64,000 bases of DNA from Myxococcales bacterium (GCA_016709545.1 JADJMO010000038.1:17177-81176); one strand, 5' to 3'; numbered from the stretch's first letter, positions 16,272 to 25,368 are shown. Numbers and translations are program-made. Notes: generated by a model from the letters alone, not told the origin.

Positions 16272-18416
16272 ATGCGGCGTCTGACCCGTTCCGTGCTGGT
16301 CGTGTCGTTGTTCTCTTCGATGTGGATGACCGGGTGCGCAGCCACCGTCGACGAGCAGCCACCGCTCGGCGAGAACGCCGCGGCAGTGACGACGACGCCC
16401 GACGGCGCGCCGATCTGCATCGGCGCCGACGGCTTCCACCCGCCGACGTTCACCCTCAAGGACCTGAGCGATCTGCTCGGCTCGGTCCTCTACTTCTCCT
16501 CGCCCGCGAACGTGAACAAGCTGTTCACCGGCTCGCGCACCAACTGGTACGACGAGGACACCGTCCTCGCGCTCGCCAAGCTCGCGACCATGCGCGGCAT
16601 CCTCGAGAAGTTCAACCTCTCGGATACGTACCTGCCCGGTGGGCGGCCGCCGCCGGTCGACTGCACCGGCAAGCTCGCCGTGCGCCAGGCCGACGGCACG
16701 TGCAACGACCCGGTCGACACGCGGATGGGCGCGGCGGGCGTGCGCTTCGGCCGCAACATCCCGGTGCTCCTGCCGAACCCGGCGTCACCGATCGGCTACT
16801 CGCCGAACCCGAAGGTCTACCCGGACGCGGCGACGATGATGTCGCCGAGCCCGCGCGAGGTGAGCCGCAAGCTCCTCACGCGCAAGAAGTACCAGCCGGT
16901 GCCGTTCCTGAACATGCTCGCCGCGGGGTGGGTGCAGTTCATGGTGCACGACTGGTTCAACCACAGCGACGGCAAGGTCAGCGACGCGTTCCACATCGCG
17001 CTCGGCGCCGACGACCCGCTGCGGGCCAAGTACGGGCTCTCGGAGCTCGTGGTGCCGAAGAGCGTCTCGGCCGCGCGCGCCGGGGCGGAGCTCGCGCTCC
17101 TGCCGCCGGTGTTCGAGAACGAGGTCACCCACTGGTGGGACGGCTCGCAGATCTACGGCAGCGACCTCACCACGGCGAACTCGCTCCGCGCGAAGGACAA
17201 GAGCGGCAAGCTGCTCGCCACCCTCACCATCGACAAGAAGGGCCTCTTGCCGAAGGCGACGGATGGGTACGAGCAGACGGGCATGCGCAAGAACTTCTGG
17301 GTGGGCATCGGCGTGCTCCACAACCTGTTCGCGGCCGAGCACAACGCGGTCGTCGCGCACCTGCGGACCACGCACCCCGAGTTCGACGAGCAGGGCCTCT
17401 ACGACCACGCGCGCCTGATCGTCGCCGCCGAGATCGCCAAGATCCACACCGTGGAGTGGACGCCGGCGATCCTCCCGAACCCGACGCTCGCCACTGGCAT
17501 GAGCGCCAACTGGTACGGCCTCAAGAAGTTCGTCGCGCCGGGCACCGACATCTCGCCCCTCATCGGCTACGTCAAGACGCTGCCGGCCGAGACCCAGTCG
17601 GCGATCTTCGCCGCGGTGCTCGGCGTGGTCGGCGGCGAGCGCAACCTGCACAACGCCGCGTTCTCGATGACGGAGGAGTTCGTCTCCGTCTACCGCATGC
17701 ACCCGCTCCTCCCCGACGCGCTGAAGGTGCAGTCGGCCAAGAAGGGCAAGACCATCGGCATCTTCAAGACGGAGAAGCTGCGCAACGCCGACGGCCGCAA
17801 GCTCGAGGAGAAGTACGGCCTCACCGACCTGCTCTACACGTTCGGCGTCGAGCACCCCGGCGCGCTCGTCCTGCAGAACTACCCCAAGTTCCTGCAGGAG
17901 CTGAAGCTGCCCTTCGGCGTCGTCGACCTCGGCACCATCGACGTGCTCCGCGACCGCGAGCGCGGCCTGCCCCGCTACAACGACTTCCGCGAGCAGCTGC
18001 GCCTGCCGCGCGTGCCCTCGATCGAGGTGCTCACCAACGGCGACGTCGAGCTCTCGGCGAAGCTGCACGAGGTCTACGGCCCCGGCGTCGACGCCATCGA
18101 CAAGGTGGACGTGATGGTCGGCACGTTTGCGGAAGCGCAACGTCCGAGCTGCTACGGGTTCGGCGAGACGCTGTTCCAGGTGTTCACGTTGATGGCGACC
18201 CGGCGCCTCCAGGGCGACCGGTTCTACACCACCGACTACCGCCCGGAGATCTACACGAGCGAGGGCCTGGCCTGGGTCGAGGCCGCGACCATGAAGAGCG
18301 TGCTGCTCCGCCACCACCCGGAGCTCGGCAAGACCGGCCTCGCCGCGCTCGAGAACGCCTTCTACCCCTGGGGCAAAGAGGGCGAAGAGGACGAGCACTG
18401 CGACAAGGACGACTGA
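16272..18416 (+). CDS. Animal-type haem peroxidase family protein
   Basis: 714 aa. The ATG at 16272 has a strong ribosome site (GGAGG) and starts a lipoprotein signal (FSSMWMTGC). The body matches the animal haem peroxidase/cyclooxygenase/linoleate dioxygenase superfamily: WVQFMVHDWFNH with the distal histidine, THWWDGSQIYGSD, HNLFAAEHNAVV, and the proximal-side helix DHARLIVAAEIAKIHTVEWTPAIL. Bacterial members are secreted and may oxidise fatty acids or halides; the substrate cannot be told here. Single gene, with terminator-like hairpins on either side. Confidence 0.85.
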   Translation: MRRLTRSVLVVSLFSSMWMTGCAATVDEQPPLGENAAAVTTTPDGAPICIGADGFHPPTFTLKDLSDLLGSVLYFSSPANVNKLFTGSRTNWYDEDTVLALAKLATMRGILEKFNLSDTYLPGGRPPPVDCTGKLAVRQADGTCNDPVDTRMGAAGVRFGRNIPVLLPNPASPIGYSPNPKVYPDAATMMSPSPREVSRKLLTRKKYQPVPFLNMLAAGWVQFMVHDWFNHSDGKVSDAFHIALGADDPLRAKYGLSELVVPKSVSAARAGAELALLPPVFENEVTHWWDGSQIYGSDLTTANSLRAKDKSGKLLATLTIDKKGLLPKATDGYEQTGMRKNFWVGIGVLHNLFAAEHNAVVAHLRTTHPEFDEQGLYDHARLIVAAEIAKIHTVEWTPAILPNPTLATGMSANWYGLKKFVAPGTDISPLIGYVKTLPAETQSAIFAAVLGVVGGERNLHNAAFSMTEEFVSVYRMHPLLPDALKVQSAKKGKTIGIFKTEKLRNADGRKLEEKYGLTDLLYTFGVEHPGALVLQNYPKFLQELKLPFGVVDLGTIDVLRDRERGLPRYNDFREQLRLPRVPSIEVLTNGDVELSAKLHEVYGPGVDAIDKVDVMVGTFAEAQRPSCYGFGETLFQVFTLMATRRLQGDRFYTTDYRPEIYTSEGLAWVEAATMKSVLLRHHPELGKTGLAALENAFYPWGKEGEEDEHCDKDD

Positions 18417-18423
18417 CGGCGGC

Positions 18424-18452
18424 GGAGGGGGTGTCGACGAGGCACCCCCTCC
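18424..18452 (+). terminator. Strong hairpin after the peroxidase gene
   Basis: A perfect 10-bp stem, GGAGGGGGTG (18424-18433) with CACCCCCTCC (18443-18452), with a 9-nt loop. It begins 8 nt after the stop. There is no clean T-tract, so termination is likely but not certain. Confidence 0.55.
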
Positions 18453-18530
18453 ACTTCGTCTCCCTCGCGCCTCTCCTCACAACGATGTTGCACCCAGCCC
18501 TCGTTTCTCGATAAGTCCTCCCGTCTGGTC

Positions 18531-19019
18531 ATGCTCAAAGTCGGTGAACCCGCGCCGCCCTTCGCCACGACGGCGACCAACGGCAAGAAGGTCTCGCTGG
18601 AGGACTTCCGCGGCCAGACGCTGGTGCTGTACTTCTTCCGCAAGGCGTTCACCCGCAACTGCACGGTCGAGACGCGCGGCTTCCGCGACAACTACGACGA
18701 CCTCCGGGCGCAGGGCGCCGAGGTCGTGGGCGTGTCCACGGACGACTGGGGCACGCAGTGCTCGTTCACCAAGAGCGAGGGCGTTACCTTCCCGATGATC
18801 GCCGACACGGACCGCACGATCTCGCGCGAGTACCGGGTGTTCTTCCGGCTGTTCCCCATCAGCCACCGGGTCACCTACGTGATCGGCCCGGACAGCACGG
18901 TGCTCGGGGTGTTCAACCACGAGTTCCAGGTGGTGCGTCACCTCGACGAGGTGCTGCGCTTCGTGCGCACGGTGACGAGCAGCGGGCCCCCCTCGTCGCC
19001 GCCGTTCTCGGTGAGGTGA
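18531..19019 (+). CDS. Peroxiredoxin (AhpC/TSA, Bcp-like) with atypical active site
   Basis: 162 aa, the usual Bcp/PrxQ length. The canonical PxxxTxxC site reads RKAFTRNC: Thr and the peroxidatic Cys (near residue 44) are kept, but the proline is Arg. A second cysteine in TQCSFTKSEG may be the resolving one. The C-terminal half has the thioredoxin-fold pattern VTYVIGPDSTVLGVF. Reduces hydroperoxides in the cytosol. It follows the peroxidase gene by about 110 bp but has its own start region. Confidence 0.8.
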   Translation: MLKVGEPAPPFATTATNGKKVSLEDFRGQTLVLYFFRKAFTRNCTVETRGFRDNYDDLRAQGAEVVGVSTDDWGTQCSFTKSEGVTFPMIADTDRTISREYRVFFRLFPISHRVTYVIGPDSTVLGVFNHEFQVVRHLDEVLRFVRTVTSSGPPSSPPFSVR

Positions 19020-19054
19020 GTGCGTGAGGCGCGCTGTTTGCTAGCGTCAGGGTC

Positions 19055-20077
19055 ATGGGCCGCTTCGATCGCCGGAAGCTGCGACTCTGCGCGGTGGTGC
19101 TTGGCGCCAGCGCCGTCCACTGCGCGGCCAGCCCGGCGCCCACTCCGGAGGCTCCGCCCGCTGTAGCGGCCCGACCGCCCTCGCCACCCGATGGGCCGAA
19201 CGTGCCGGGCGAGGTCCGGTGGCTCGTCCTCCAGTCGTGGCGGTTCGGGGCCTACGACGCGAGCGGCAAGCGCACCGCGCGTGGCTGGGCGGACCTCGGC
19301 TTCGATCTCGATGGTCGAGTGACCACAGCAGCGCTTTCCAAGTCGGGCGAGCAGACGTGTCGACACCTGGAAGGCAGCCCCCACGACATCCTCACCGACG
19401 GCCGCGATGGCATCGACAATCAGTTCGGTTCCGTCGTGGTCGCGCCGCTCTACTCGATCTGTCCGACCCTGCCGCACGGTGACATCGCCCTCGGCGACTC
19501 CTTCACGCTCCTCTTGCGGCTGGAAGACGTGGGCGGTCCGGACGACCCGTCCGCGCCCGGCTCACTGTTCGTCGCACGCCGGAGCCCAGGCGCCACCGAT
19601 TGGATCCTGGACGACGCGCTCCTCGAAGCCGGGATGTCGGTGTCGAAGGTGCGTTTTCCTAGCGGGTTCGTCCGGAACGGGCGCTGGTGGTCCGGACCGA
19701 CCAACGTGACCGTGCCTCTCGAACTGCCCCTCTGCGACATCAGCGTGCCCTTCCGCCTCGACCTTCGCGCGCTCACGGTGCGACTCGACGGCAGCGACGG
19801 GATGCTCGGTGGCTTTGCGCGTACGGCCGCCCTCCGCGACGCGCAGGCCCTGCTCTTGCCCGCTGTCGGCATCTGCCCGGGCACCGCCGACTACGACATC
19901 GCACACAACACGGTGGAGCAGGGCGTGGACCTCGTCGCGGACGCGCCCGGTCTCCAGGCCCTCGGCAGGGTCTGCAACGCGCTGAGCGTGGGGCTCGGCT
20001 TCGTCGCCAAGCCGACGGCGCCACCGACCGCGCACGGCCCGTTCGTCCCCGCCGAGGTCGTCCATCGCTGCAAATGA
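19055..20077 (+). CDS. Secreted protein, tandem paralogue 1
   Basis: 340 aa. N-terminal signal ending in VHCAAS, possibly a lipobox, then a Pro/Ala linker and a globular domain starting GEVRWLVLQSW. No recognised family. It is a full-length paralogue of the next gene (shared GWADLGFDLD, TDGRDGIDNQFGS, PSAPGSLF, FVRNGRWWSGP). The TDGRDGIDNQFG stretch is rich in acidic residues and may bind calcium, which is inference. Only 4 nt separate it from its paralogue. Confidence 0.6.
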   Translation: MGRFDRRKLRLCAVVLGASAVHCAASPAPTPEAPPAVAARPPSPPDGPNVPGEVRWLVLQSWRFGAYDASGKRTARGWADLGFDLDGRVTTAALSKSGEQTCRHLEGSPHDILTDGRDGIDNQFGSVVVAPLYSICPTLPHGDIALGDSFTLLLRLEDVGGPDDPSAPGSLFVARRSPGATDWILDDALLEAGMSVSKVRFPSGFVRNGRWWSGPTNVTVPLELPLCDISVPFRLDLRALTVRLDGSDGMLGGFARTAALRDAQALLLPAVGICPGTADYDIAHNTVEQGVDLVADAPGLQALGRVCNALSVGLGFVAKPTAPPTAHGPFVPAEVVHRCK

Positions 20078-20081
20078 CCAC

Positions 20082-21176
20082 GTGTCCGTAGTCTCGCTTG
20101 GGCCGCTGGTCTCCCGCTTGCTCTCGATTCTTGGCATGGCCCTCCCGAACTGTGCTCGTGAGGTGATTCGGCGACTCTGCGCGCTGGTGGTGAGTGCCGC
20201 CGGAACACACTGTGGCGCGGCAGCATCGACCCCGCCGCCCTTGGACGACATCCCGGCGGTTCCGGCGCGGCCGCCCGCCGCACCTGCTGGGCCTAACATC
20301 CCCGGCGAGGTGCGGTGGCTCGTCGTGCAGTCGTGGCAGCTCGGTGCCTACGACGCGAGCGGCAAGCGGACCCCGCGCGGCTGGGCCGACCTCGGCTTCG
20401 ACCTCGACCACCGTCTGACGACACAAGCGCTCTCGAAGTCGGGTTCGGAGTCGTGCACACGGCTAGAGGGGAGTCCGAACAGCATCGCCACCGACGGTCG
20501 CGACGGCATCGACAACCAGTTCGGATCGCAACTGGTTCCGTTGCTCTATGCGGCCTGCCCATCGACCCTCCACGGCAACATCCCGGTGCGCGACTCCTTC
20601 ACGCTGCTCTTGAGACTCGATGACGCCGCCACTGCTGACGACCCATCGGCACCCGGCTCGCTCTTCGTCCTGCGCAGGAGCGTGGGGGAGGACTGGACGC
20701 TGGACGACGCCCTGCTCGAGAAGGGCGAGTTCGTCTCGAAGATTCGGTTCCCTGGTGGGTTCGTGCGTGACGGGCGGTGGTGGTCCGGGCCGAGCGGTAT
20801 GCACCTTCCGCTCGAGCTGCCGCTGTGCGGTGCGAGCGTGCCGCTCGATCTCGAACTGGGCGCCCTCAGCGTGGAGCTCGACGGCGGCGCGGGAATGCTC
20901 GGCGGGTTCGCCCGGTCGACAGCCATCGATGCCGGGCTGGGGGTCCTCTTGCGAGTGAACGGAGCCTGCCCCGGCACCAGCACCTACGACCAGTTCGTGC
21001 ACACCGTCATCCTGGGTCTAGACGTCGTCGCTGACGCGCCGAATCTCCAGGAGGTCGGCAGGGTGTGCGATTCGCTGACGGTCGGCCTCGGCTTCGTGGC
21101 GGAGCCGATGACGCCACCGAGAGCGCACGGTCCGTTCGTCCGGCCCGAAGCGGTGGACGAATGCAAGAAGCCCTGA
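20082..21176 (+). CDS. Secreted protein, tandem paralogue 2
   Basis: 364 aa as an open frame; by comparison with its neighbour the true start may be the ATG near 20136, giving a shorter signal sequence ending THCGAAAS. The mature domain aligns with paralogue 1 throughout (GEVRWLVVQSWQLGAYDASGKR, DGRDGIDNQFGS, LELPLCGASVP). Such adjacent duplicates of secreted proteins are common in myxobacteria. Function unknown. Confidence 0.58.
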   Translation: MSVVSLGPLVSRLLSILGMALPNCAREVIRRLCALVVSAAGTHCGAAASTPPPLDDIPAVPARPPAAPAGPNIPGEVRWLVVQSWQLGAYDASGKRTPRGWADLGFDLDHRLTTQALSKSGSESCTRLEGSPNSIATDGRDGIDNQFGSQLVPLLYAACPSTLHGNIPVRDSFTLLLRLDDAATADDPSAPGSLFVLRRSVGEDWTLDDALLEKGEFVSKIRFPGGFVRDGRWWSGPSGMHLPLELPLCGASVPLDLELGALSVELDGGAGMLGGFARSTAIDAGLGVLLRVNGACPGTSTYDQFVHTVILGLDVVADAPNLQEVGRVCDSLTVGLGFVAEPMTPPRAHGPFVRPEAVDECKKP

Positions 21177-21183
21177 CGCCTCC

Positions 21184-21846
21184 TCACTGGATCTTGCTGC
21201 AGGCCGTGGTCGTGTCCTTGGGGAACTGCTTGCCCCACTCCACGAGCACCGCGTCGCACGCGGCCTGGGTCGGGAAGAACAGGATGCGGACCTTGCCGCC
21301 CTCGGGCGTCGCGCGGAAGTGGAACATCTCCGCGTGGTGCGCACATTCGCTGGTCGTCAGGTCGGCGGGGGCGCGCTTGCGGAGCGACTCGCAGTTGGCG
21401 GTGGTGCGCGCGCAGTTCTGGAACTTGGGCGTCACCTGGATCTCGAAGCAGTCGAGCCCCTTGCCCGCGAAGTTCGGGTCGTCCACCTCGAGCACGATCT
21501 TGAGCGACATGCGGTAGCGGTAGTCGTTGGCGAAGGTGACCGTATCGGTGGTCGGGAGCAGGTCGTCGCCGCCGATGGTCGCCTGGTAGGTGCCGGCTGC
21601 GAGCTTGATCGACTTGGTCTCGCCCGGCGCCACGTCGAGGTGCGCCTTGGCCGGTCCGACGAAGTCGACGGCCATGGCCTTGTCGGTGGGGTTCTCGTAG
21701 ACGACCTCGGGCTCCCCGAGGCCATCGGCCTTCTCGGAGACGACGTTGAGCGCGCCGGTCGGCGGGGGCGCCGAGTTCTTGGCGGGCTTGGCGGGGCTAC
21801 AGGCGACAGCGGCGAGCACGGCGACGGCAGCGAGGAGGGCGCGCAT
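21184..21846 (-). CDS. Uncharacterised lipoprotein
   Basis: 220 aa from ATG at 21846, lipobox AVLAAVACSP. The mature part begins with an immunoglobulin-like strand pattern (VVYENPTDKAMAVDFVGPAKAHLDVAPGETKSIKL) and ends in a Cys-containing region (five cysteines in the last 100 residues, with CAHHAEMFHF). No family recognised. Convergent with the tandem paralogues. Confidence 0.58.
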   Translation of the reverse strand: MRALLAAVAVLAAVACSPAKPAKNSAPPPTGALNVVSEKADGLGEPEVVYENPTDKAMAVDFVGPAKAHLDVAPGETKSIKLAAGTYQATIGGDDLLPTTDTVTFANDYRYRMSLKIVLEVDDPNFAGKGLDCFEIQVTPKFQNCARTTANCESLRKRAPADLTTSECAHHAEMFHFRATPEGGKVRILFFPTQAACDAVLVEWGKQFPKDTTTACSKIQ

Positions 21847-21941
21847 GGGCCACGGGCTACACGGAGCCGCGGCGTGCGTCGAAGAGTGCCCGACGTTGCG
21901 CCAGCGCACCTTCACGATGCGGAACACTTCCGTTATCCTGA

Positions 21942-22124
21942 ATGCGTGTCCACCAAACAGGAACCTGGGTGGAGCTCGCGCGGAGGGCCGGCCTCGAGAC
22001 CGCGGAGCTCGCCCGTCACCTCGAGGGTCGGTGCCTGCCACCGCTGGAGGTCGCCTGGAAGATCGCCAACGCCCTGCGCGTCACGCTGACGACGCTGCTC
22101 CATCCGCTGCGGCGTGGTCTCTGA
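21942..22124 (+). CDS. Small XRE/Cro-type helix-turn-helix protein
   Basis: 60 aa. Almost the whole protein is one HTH_3 domain: WVELARRAGLETAELARHL, then EGRCLPPLEVAWKIANALRV. No partner domain. The 3' end overlaps the end of the convergent glycosyltransferase gene by 44 bp. Probably a DNA-binding regulator; target unknown. The absence of a strong ribosome site lowers confidence in the exact start. Confidence 0.5.
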   Translation: MRVHQTGTWVELARRAGLETAELARHLEGRCLPPLEVAWKIANALRVTLTTLLHPLRRGL

Positions 22125-23401
22125 TTGGTGCCCGCGCCTCGAGGTAGTCGACGATGGCCTCGGCGCAGCGCCCGGGCCCGTCGATGCGGGCGAACACCGC
22201 GGCGATCTCGCCGGCGGCCTCCCGCGCCGCCGGGCGGTCGAGGAGCTCGCGCACCGCGGCGGTCATCGCTCGGCCCCGGCCCTGCTTCTCCGACAGCCGC
22301 ACCGCGGCCCCGCGGCGCTCCGCCGTCGCGACGTTCCACTCCTGCTCGGGCTGGAGCGGGATGCCCACGAACGGACACCCGGCGGCCAGCGCCGTCTGCA
22401 CGCTGCCCTGCCCTCCGGCGATCACCCCGAGCGCGACCCGGGGGAAGATGCGGTGGCTCGGCAGCACGCCGCCGACGCACACCCGCGGCGAGCGCAGGTG
22501 GTCGAGGGCGTGCACCGTGGCGGCGACGAGGACGCACGCCCGCCGCCTCGACCGCGCGCACCACGTCGGCCACGAGCTCGCGGGGCGCCGAGGTGATGGC
22601 GACGTAGACGATGGGACCCGGCGCTTCGAGGAAGCGCTCGACCTCCTCGGGAATCGGGAGGTCGAGCTCGGCGTAGAGCGGCCCGACGTAGCGGAGGACC
22701 GGGTCCTTGCGGTAGTGCCGCGGGTCCTTCGGGGTCCAGCGCTCGAGGTCCTCGCGAGAGACCCCGGTCACCTCGGGCACGTCGGTCACGAGGGTGAGAT
22801 CGCCCATGAGCAGCGCCGCGAGGGTGGGCACGCCCTCGACGCCGAGCTCCCGCGCCACCTGGTCGAGGGCGCCGGTGAACCCGCGCGCGCGGACGGGGCC
22901 CTCGTTCGCGAGCCAGCGCTGGAGGCGCTGGGGCAGAAAGCGGGCGAACGGGAGGGGCGAGCGCGTCGGGACCGGGAACAGGCCGCGCTCGGCCATGGGG
23001 GGCATGAACGAGCCCCCATGCTCGGCGATCAGCGGAATGCCCGCCAGCCGTGAGGAGAGCAGCGCGCTCAGCGTGAACCCGGTGACGACGGCGCGGGCCC
23101 TGCGGGCGCGCAGGTGGGCCGCCTCGGCGCGGGCCAGCGCGCGGAGCTCCTCCACGCTGAAGGTCGGACCCGGGCGCGCCGCGACACCCGGGAGCTGGCG
23201 GATGAACTCGGCGCAGCGCGCGGGGCTCAGGCGGGGCTCGAGGACGTCGAACGAGACCCCCGCGTCGCGCAGCACGTGCTCGAAGGTCCCGCCGTGGGTC
23301 GCGATGGAGGCCTCCACGCCCCGCGCGCGCAGCGCGTCGTGGATCGCGAGCATGCGGGTGGTCTCGGAGAGGAAGCCCACGTGGGGCAGGAGGACGATCA
23401 T
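22081..23401 (-). CDS. MGT/UGT-type glycosyltransferase (GT1), frameshifted
   Basis: Starts MIVLLPHVGFLSETTRMLAIHDALRARG, the N-terminal Rossmann fold of macrolide-type UDP-glycosyltransferases. The frame is lost near 22540 (..VRAVEAAG) and continues in another frame as VAATVHALDHLRSPRVCVG..., which includes the donor-binding GGQGSVQTALAAGCPFVGIP, ending at 22081. One extra or missing G in a GC run restores about 440 aa. Enzymes of this type glycosylate small molecules such as macrolides, often as self-resistance. It is divergent from a MarR regulator across a perfect palindrome, so it is probably drug- or ligand-induced. Confidence 0.75.
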
Positions 23402-23426
23402 CGCGGCTGCTCCTCCGTCCGATCAT

Positions 23427-23438
23427 GTAATATATTAC
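23427..23438. promoter_or_regulatory. Perfect AT-rich palindrome, probable MarR operator
   Basis: GTAATATATTAC, a perfect 12-bp palindrome in otherwise GC-rich DNA, sits between the start of the glycosyltransferase gene (26 nt away) and the start of the MarR gene (6 nt away). MarR proteins usually bind such sites in divergent promoters. Confidence 0.7.
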
Positions 23439-23443
23439 CTATC

Positions 23444-23959
23444 GTGTCCAGCCTGACGGACGTGGGCCCTCGGTTCGGCCTCGACGACGACGAGCTCCGG
23501 ACGCTCGGCCTCGACCGCGCGAACCGCATCCGCACGCTGCGGCTCCTCGTGGTGATCGCGCCGCACCTGCGCAATTTGCTCGACCGCCTGTACGCGAGCG
23601 ATGGCGTGACGACCCAGCAGGCGGCGCTGCTGGGCGTCGTCCGCGAGCTCGGCACCCCGTCCCTCGGCGCGGCGGCCAGGGTCCTGGGCACGAGCCACCA
23701 GAACGTGAAGCAGCTCGTCGCGGTGCTCGAGCGCAAGGGGCTGCTCCGGGTCGCCGTCGACCCGAGCGACCGGAGGGTGCGGAGGCTCGAGACCACGGCC
23801 GAGAACCGTCGGTACTGGGCGCGTCGCGACCCCGACGACCACGCCCGTCTCCTCACGCTCTTCGCGGATCTCGACGCGGTGGAGGCCGAGCATCTGTTCC
23901 GCTCCCTCGTGCGGGTCTTCGAGCGGCTGAAGGCCCTCGGCGAGAGCGACGCGCTCTAG
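23444..23959 (+). CDS. MarR-family transcriptional regulator
   Basis: 171 aa from GTG at 23444. Helical dimerisation segments flank a winged helix: TTQQAALLGVVRELGTPSLGAAARVLGTSHQNVKQLVAVLERKGLL with wing VDPSDRRVRRLETT. Autorepressor architecture: a perfect palindrome lies just before its start and a glycosyltransferase gene diverges from it. Predicted to control that gene in response to a small ligand. Confidence 0.85.
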   Translation: MSSLTDVGPRFGLDDDELRTLGLDRANRIRTLRLLVVIAPHLRNLLDRLYASDGVTTQQAALLGVVRELGTPSLGAAARVLGTSHQNVKQLVAVLERKGLLRVAVDPSDRRVRRLETTAENRRYWARRDPDDHARLLTLFADLDAVEAEHLFRSLVRVFERLKALGESDAL

Positions 23960-23973
23960 CGCCGGGCTGCTCA

Positions 23974-24008
23974 CGAACAATGTTCGCATCATCTACGAAC
24001 ATTGTTCG
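23974..24008. repeat. 13-bp inverted repeat after the MarR gene
   Basis: CGAACAATGTTCG (23974-23986) and its exact reverse complement CGAACATTGTTCG (23996-24008), 9 nt apart. Each arm is itself nearly palindromic (GAAC-N3-GTTC). It could be a bidirectional terminator or paired operator upstream of the next gene; there is no T-tract. Confidence 0.55.
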
Positions 24009-24083
24009 AGGCCGCGTCGCGGAACGAGCTTGCCACGTGGACGAATTGGGCCGAGCCTCGCAGACACGAAGGAGACCTCGCCC

Positions 24084-24524
24084 ATGGAGCACGGAACGCC
24101 CCTCGTCGGCCTCGTCTGCGTCCTCGCCCTCGGGTGTGGCGGTGGAGGCGGCAACCAAGGCAACCTGGACTTCCCGAGCGGTGGTGGGGGCGGGAAACGC
24201 CCGCCGTCGCCCTACCACGCCGAGCTGATCCCCCCGGGCACGGGCTGGTTCTGCTTCTCGCGCCCCAACCCGAAGGACGGCAAGCCGTTCTCGTTCTGCT
24301 CACGCCAGGCGGCGACCTGCGCGACCATCCACGACGAGGACGCGCAGAAATACAGCGGCGTGACGCCGTGCGAGCCGGTCACCACCGCGTGGTGCCACAC
24401 GTTCCGCACGAGCCAGGGCAAGGAGACGCCCGTGTGCGTGCCGACGGAGAACGAGTGTGTGGAGGAGGTCGATCTGTTCTTGAACGGGAAGACCCCGTCT
24501 TCGCTCTGTCGCACCGAGCCCTGA
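24084..24524 (+). CDS. Small Cys-rich lipoprotein
   Basis: 146 aa from ATG at 24084 (GGAG about 10 nt upstream). Lipobox VCVLALGCGGGGG followed by a Gly-rich linker; the mature domain has nine cysteines (WFCFSRP, FCSRQAATCATI, CEPVTTAWCHTF, CVPTENECVEE) suggesting disulfides. Similar short Cys-rich lipoproteins recur in myxobacterial genomes. Function unknown. Confidence 0.6.
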   Translation: MEHGTPLVGLVCVLALGCGGGGGNQGNLDFPSGGGGGKRPPSPYHAELIPPGTGWFCFSRPNPKDGKPFSFCSRQAATCATIHDEDAQKYSGVTPCEPVTTAWCHTFRTSQGKETPVCVPTENECVEEVDLFLNGKTPSSLCRTEP

Positions 24525-24583
24525 GCGCCAGCGACGAGCCCCTTGCGGCTCGACCGTAGCCCGCGCACGGTTGCCGAAAGAGC

Positions 24584-25363
24584 ATGCAGACCTTGGACCT
24601 CGACGTCTCCCTGCCCGAAGCGCTCGACGCCCTCTCCGAGGGGCTCCAGGTGCTGTCTCCGGACTTCCGTTACCTCTACCTCAACGCCGCCGCCGCCCGG
24701 CAAGGTCGCAAGACCAGAGAGGAGGTGCTCGGCCGGAGCATGGTCGAGTGTTACCCAGGCATCGGAGAGACGGCGATGTTCGCGTGGCTGGAGCGCTGCA
24801 TGCGCGACCGAACGGCCGGCACGCAGGAGAACGAGTTCGTGCACGAGAACGGCGAGCGCGCCTGGTTCGAGCTGCGCGCGTGCCCCTGCCCGCGCGGCCT
24901 CGCGGTCGTCTCCATCGACATCACCACGCGCAAGGGCGAGGAGATCGAGCTGCAGGAGAGCTACCGGCAGGCGCTGCGCGACCTCGTCACGCCCGTCATC
25001 CGCGTGCACCCCGCGGTCCTGCTCGTGCCGCTGATCGGCGCCGTGGACGAGACCCGCGCGGGGCTGATGATCGAGAACGTGCTCGAGCGCGTGACCGCCG
25101 AGGCGGCGCGCGTCGTCATCTTCGACGTCGCCGGGGTGCCGGCGCTCGACTCGGCGGTCGCCAACCACCTGATCCAGGCGACCGCGATGATCAAGCTGCT
25201 CGGGGCGAGCACGGTCTTGACCGGCGTCTCGCCCGCCGCCGCCAAGGCGATGGTGAACCTGGGCGTGGACCTGTCGTCGATGGAGACCAAGAGCCACCTC
25301 GCCGCGGGGCTCGACGTCGCGCTGGCGAAGGTGGGCCGCGCCGTCACCACCTCGCGCTGCTGA
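24584..25363 (+). CDS. PAS-STAS regulator (RsbR-like)
   Basis: 259 aa. Residues 10-115 form a PAS domain (LQVLSPDFRYLYLNAAAARQGRKTREEVLGRSMVECYPG); residues about 135-255 form a STAS domain as in RsbR/RsbS co-antagonists (RVVIFDVAGVPALDSAVANHLIQATAMIKLLGA), with serine in the usual phosphorylation loop. Probably part of a partner-switching or stressosome-type signalling route; no RsbT-like kinase is nearby. Confidence 0.8.
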   Translation: MQTLDLDVSLPEALDALSEGLQVLSPDFRYLYLNAAAARQGRKTREEVLGRSMVECYPGIGETAMFAWLERCMRDRTAGTQENEFVHENGERAWFELRACPCPRGLAVVSIDITTRKGEEIELQESYRQALRDLVTPVIRVHPAVLLVPLIGAVDETRAGLMIENVLERVTAEAARVVIFDVAGVPALDSAVANHLIQATAMIKLLGASTVLTGVSPAAAKAMVNLGVDLSSMETKSHLAAGLDVALAKVGRAVTTSRC

Positions 25364-25368
25364 CCCGC

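Noticed and set aside
23974..24008. Gram-positive type LexA box
   Set aside because: Spacing is GAAC-N3-GTTC, whereas that box needs N4; no SOS gene follows.
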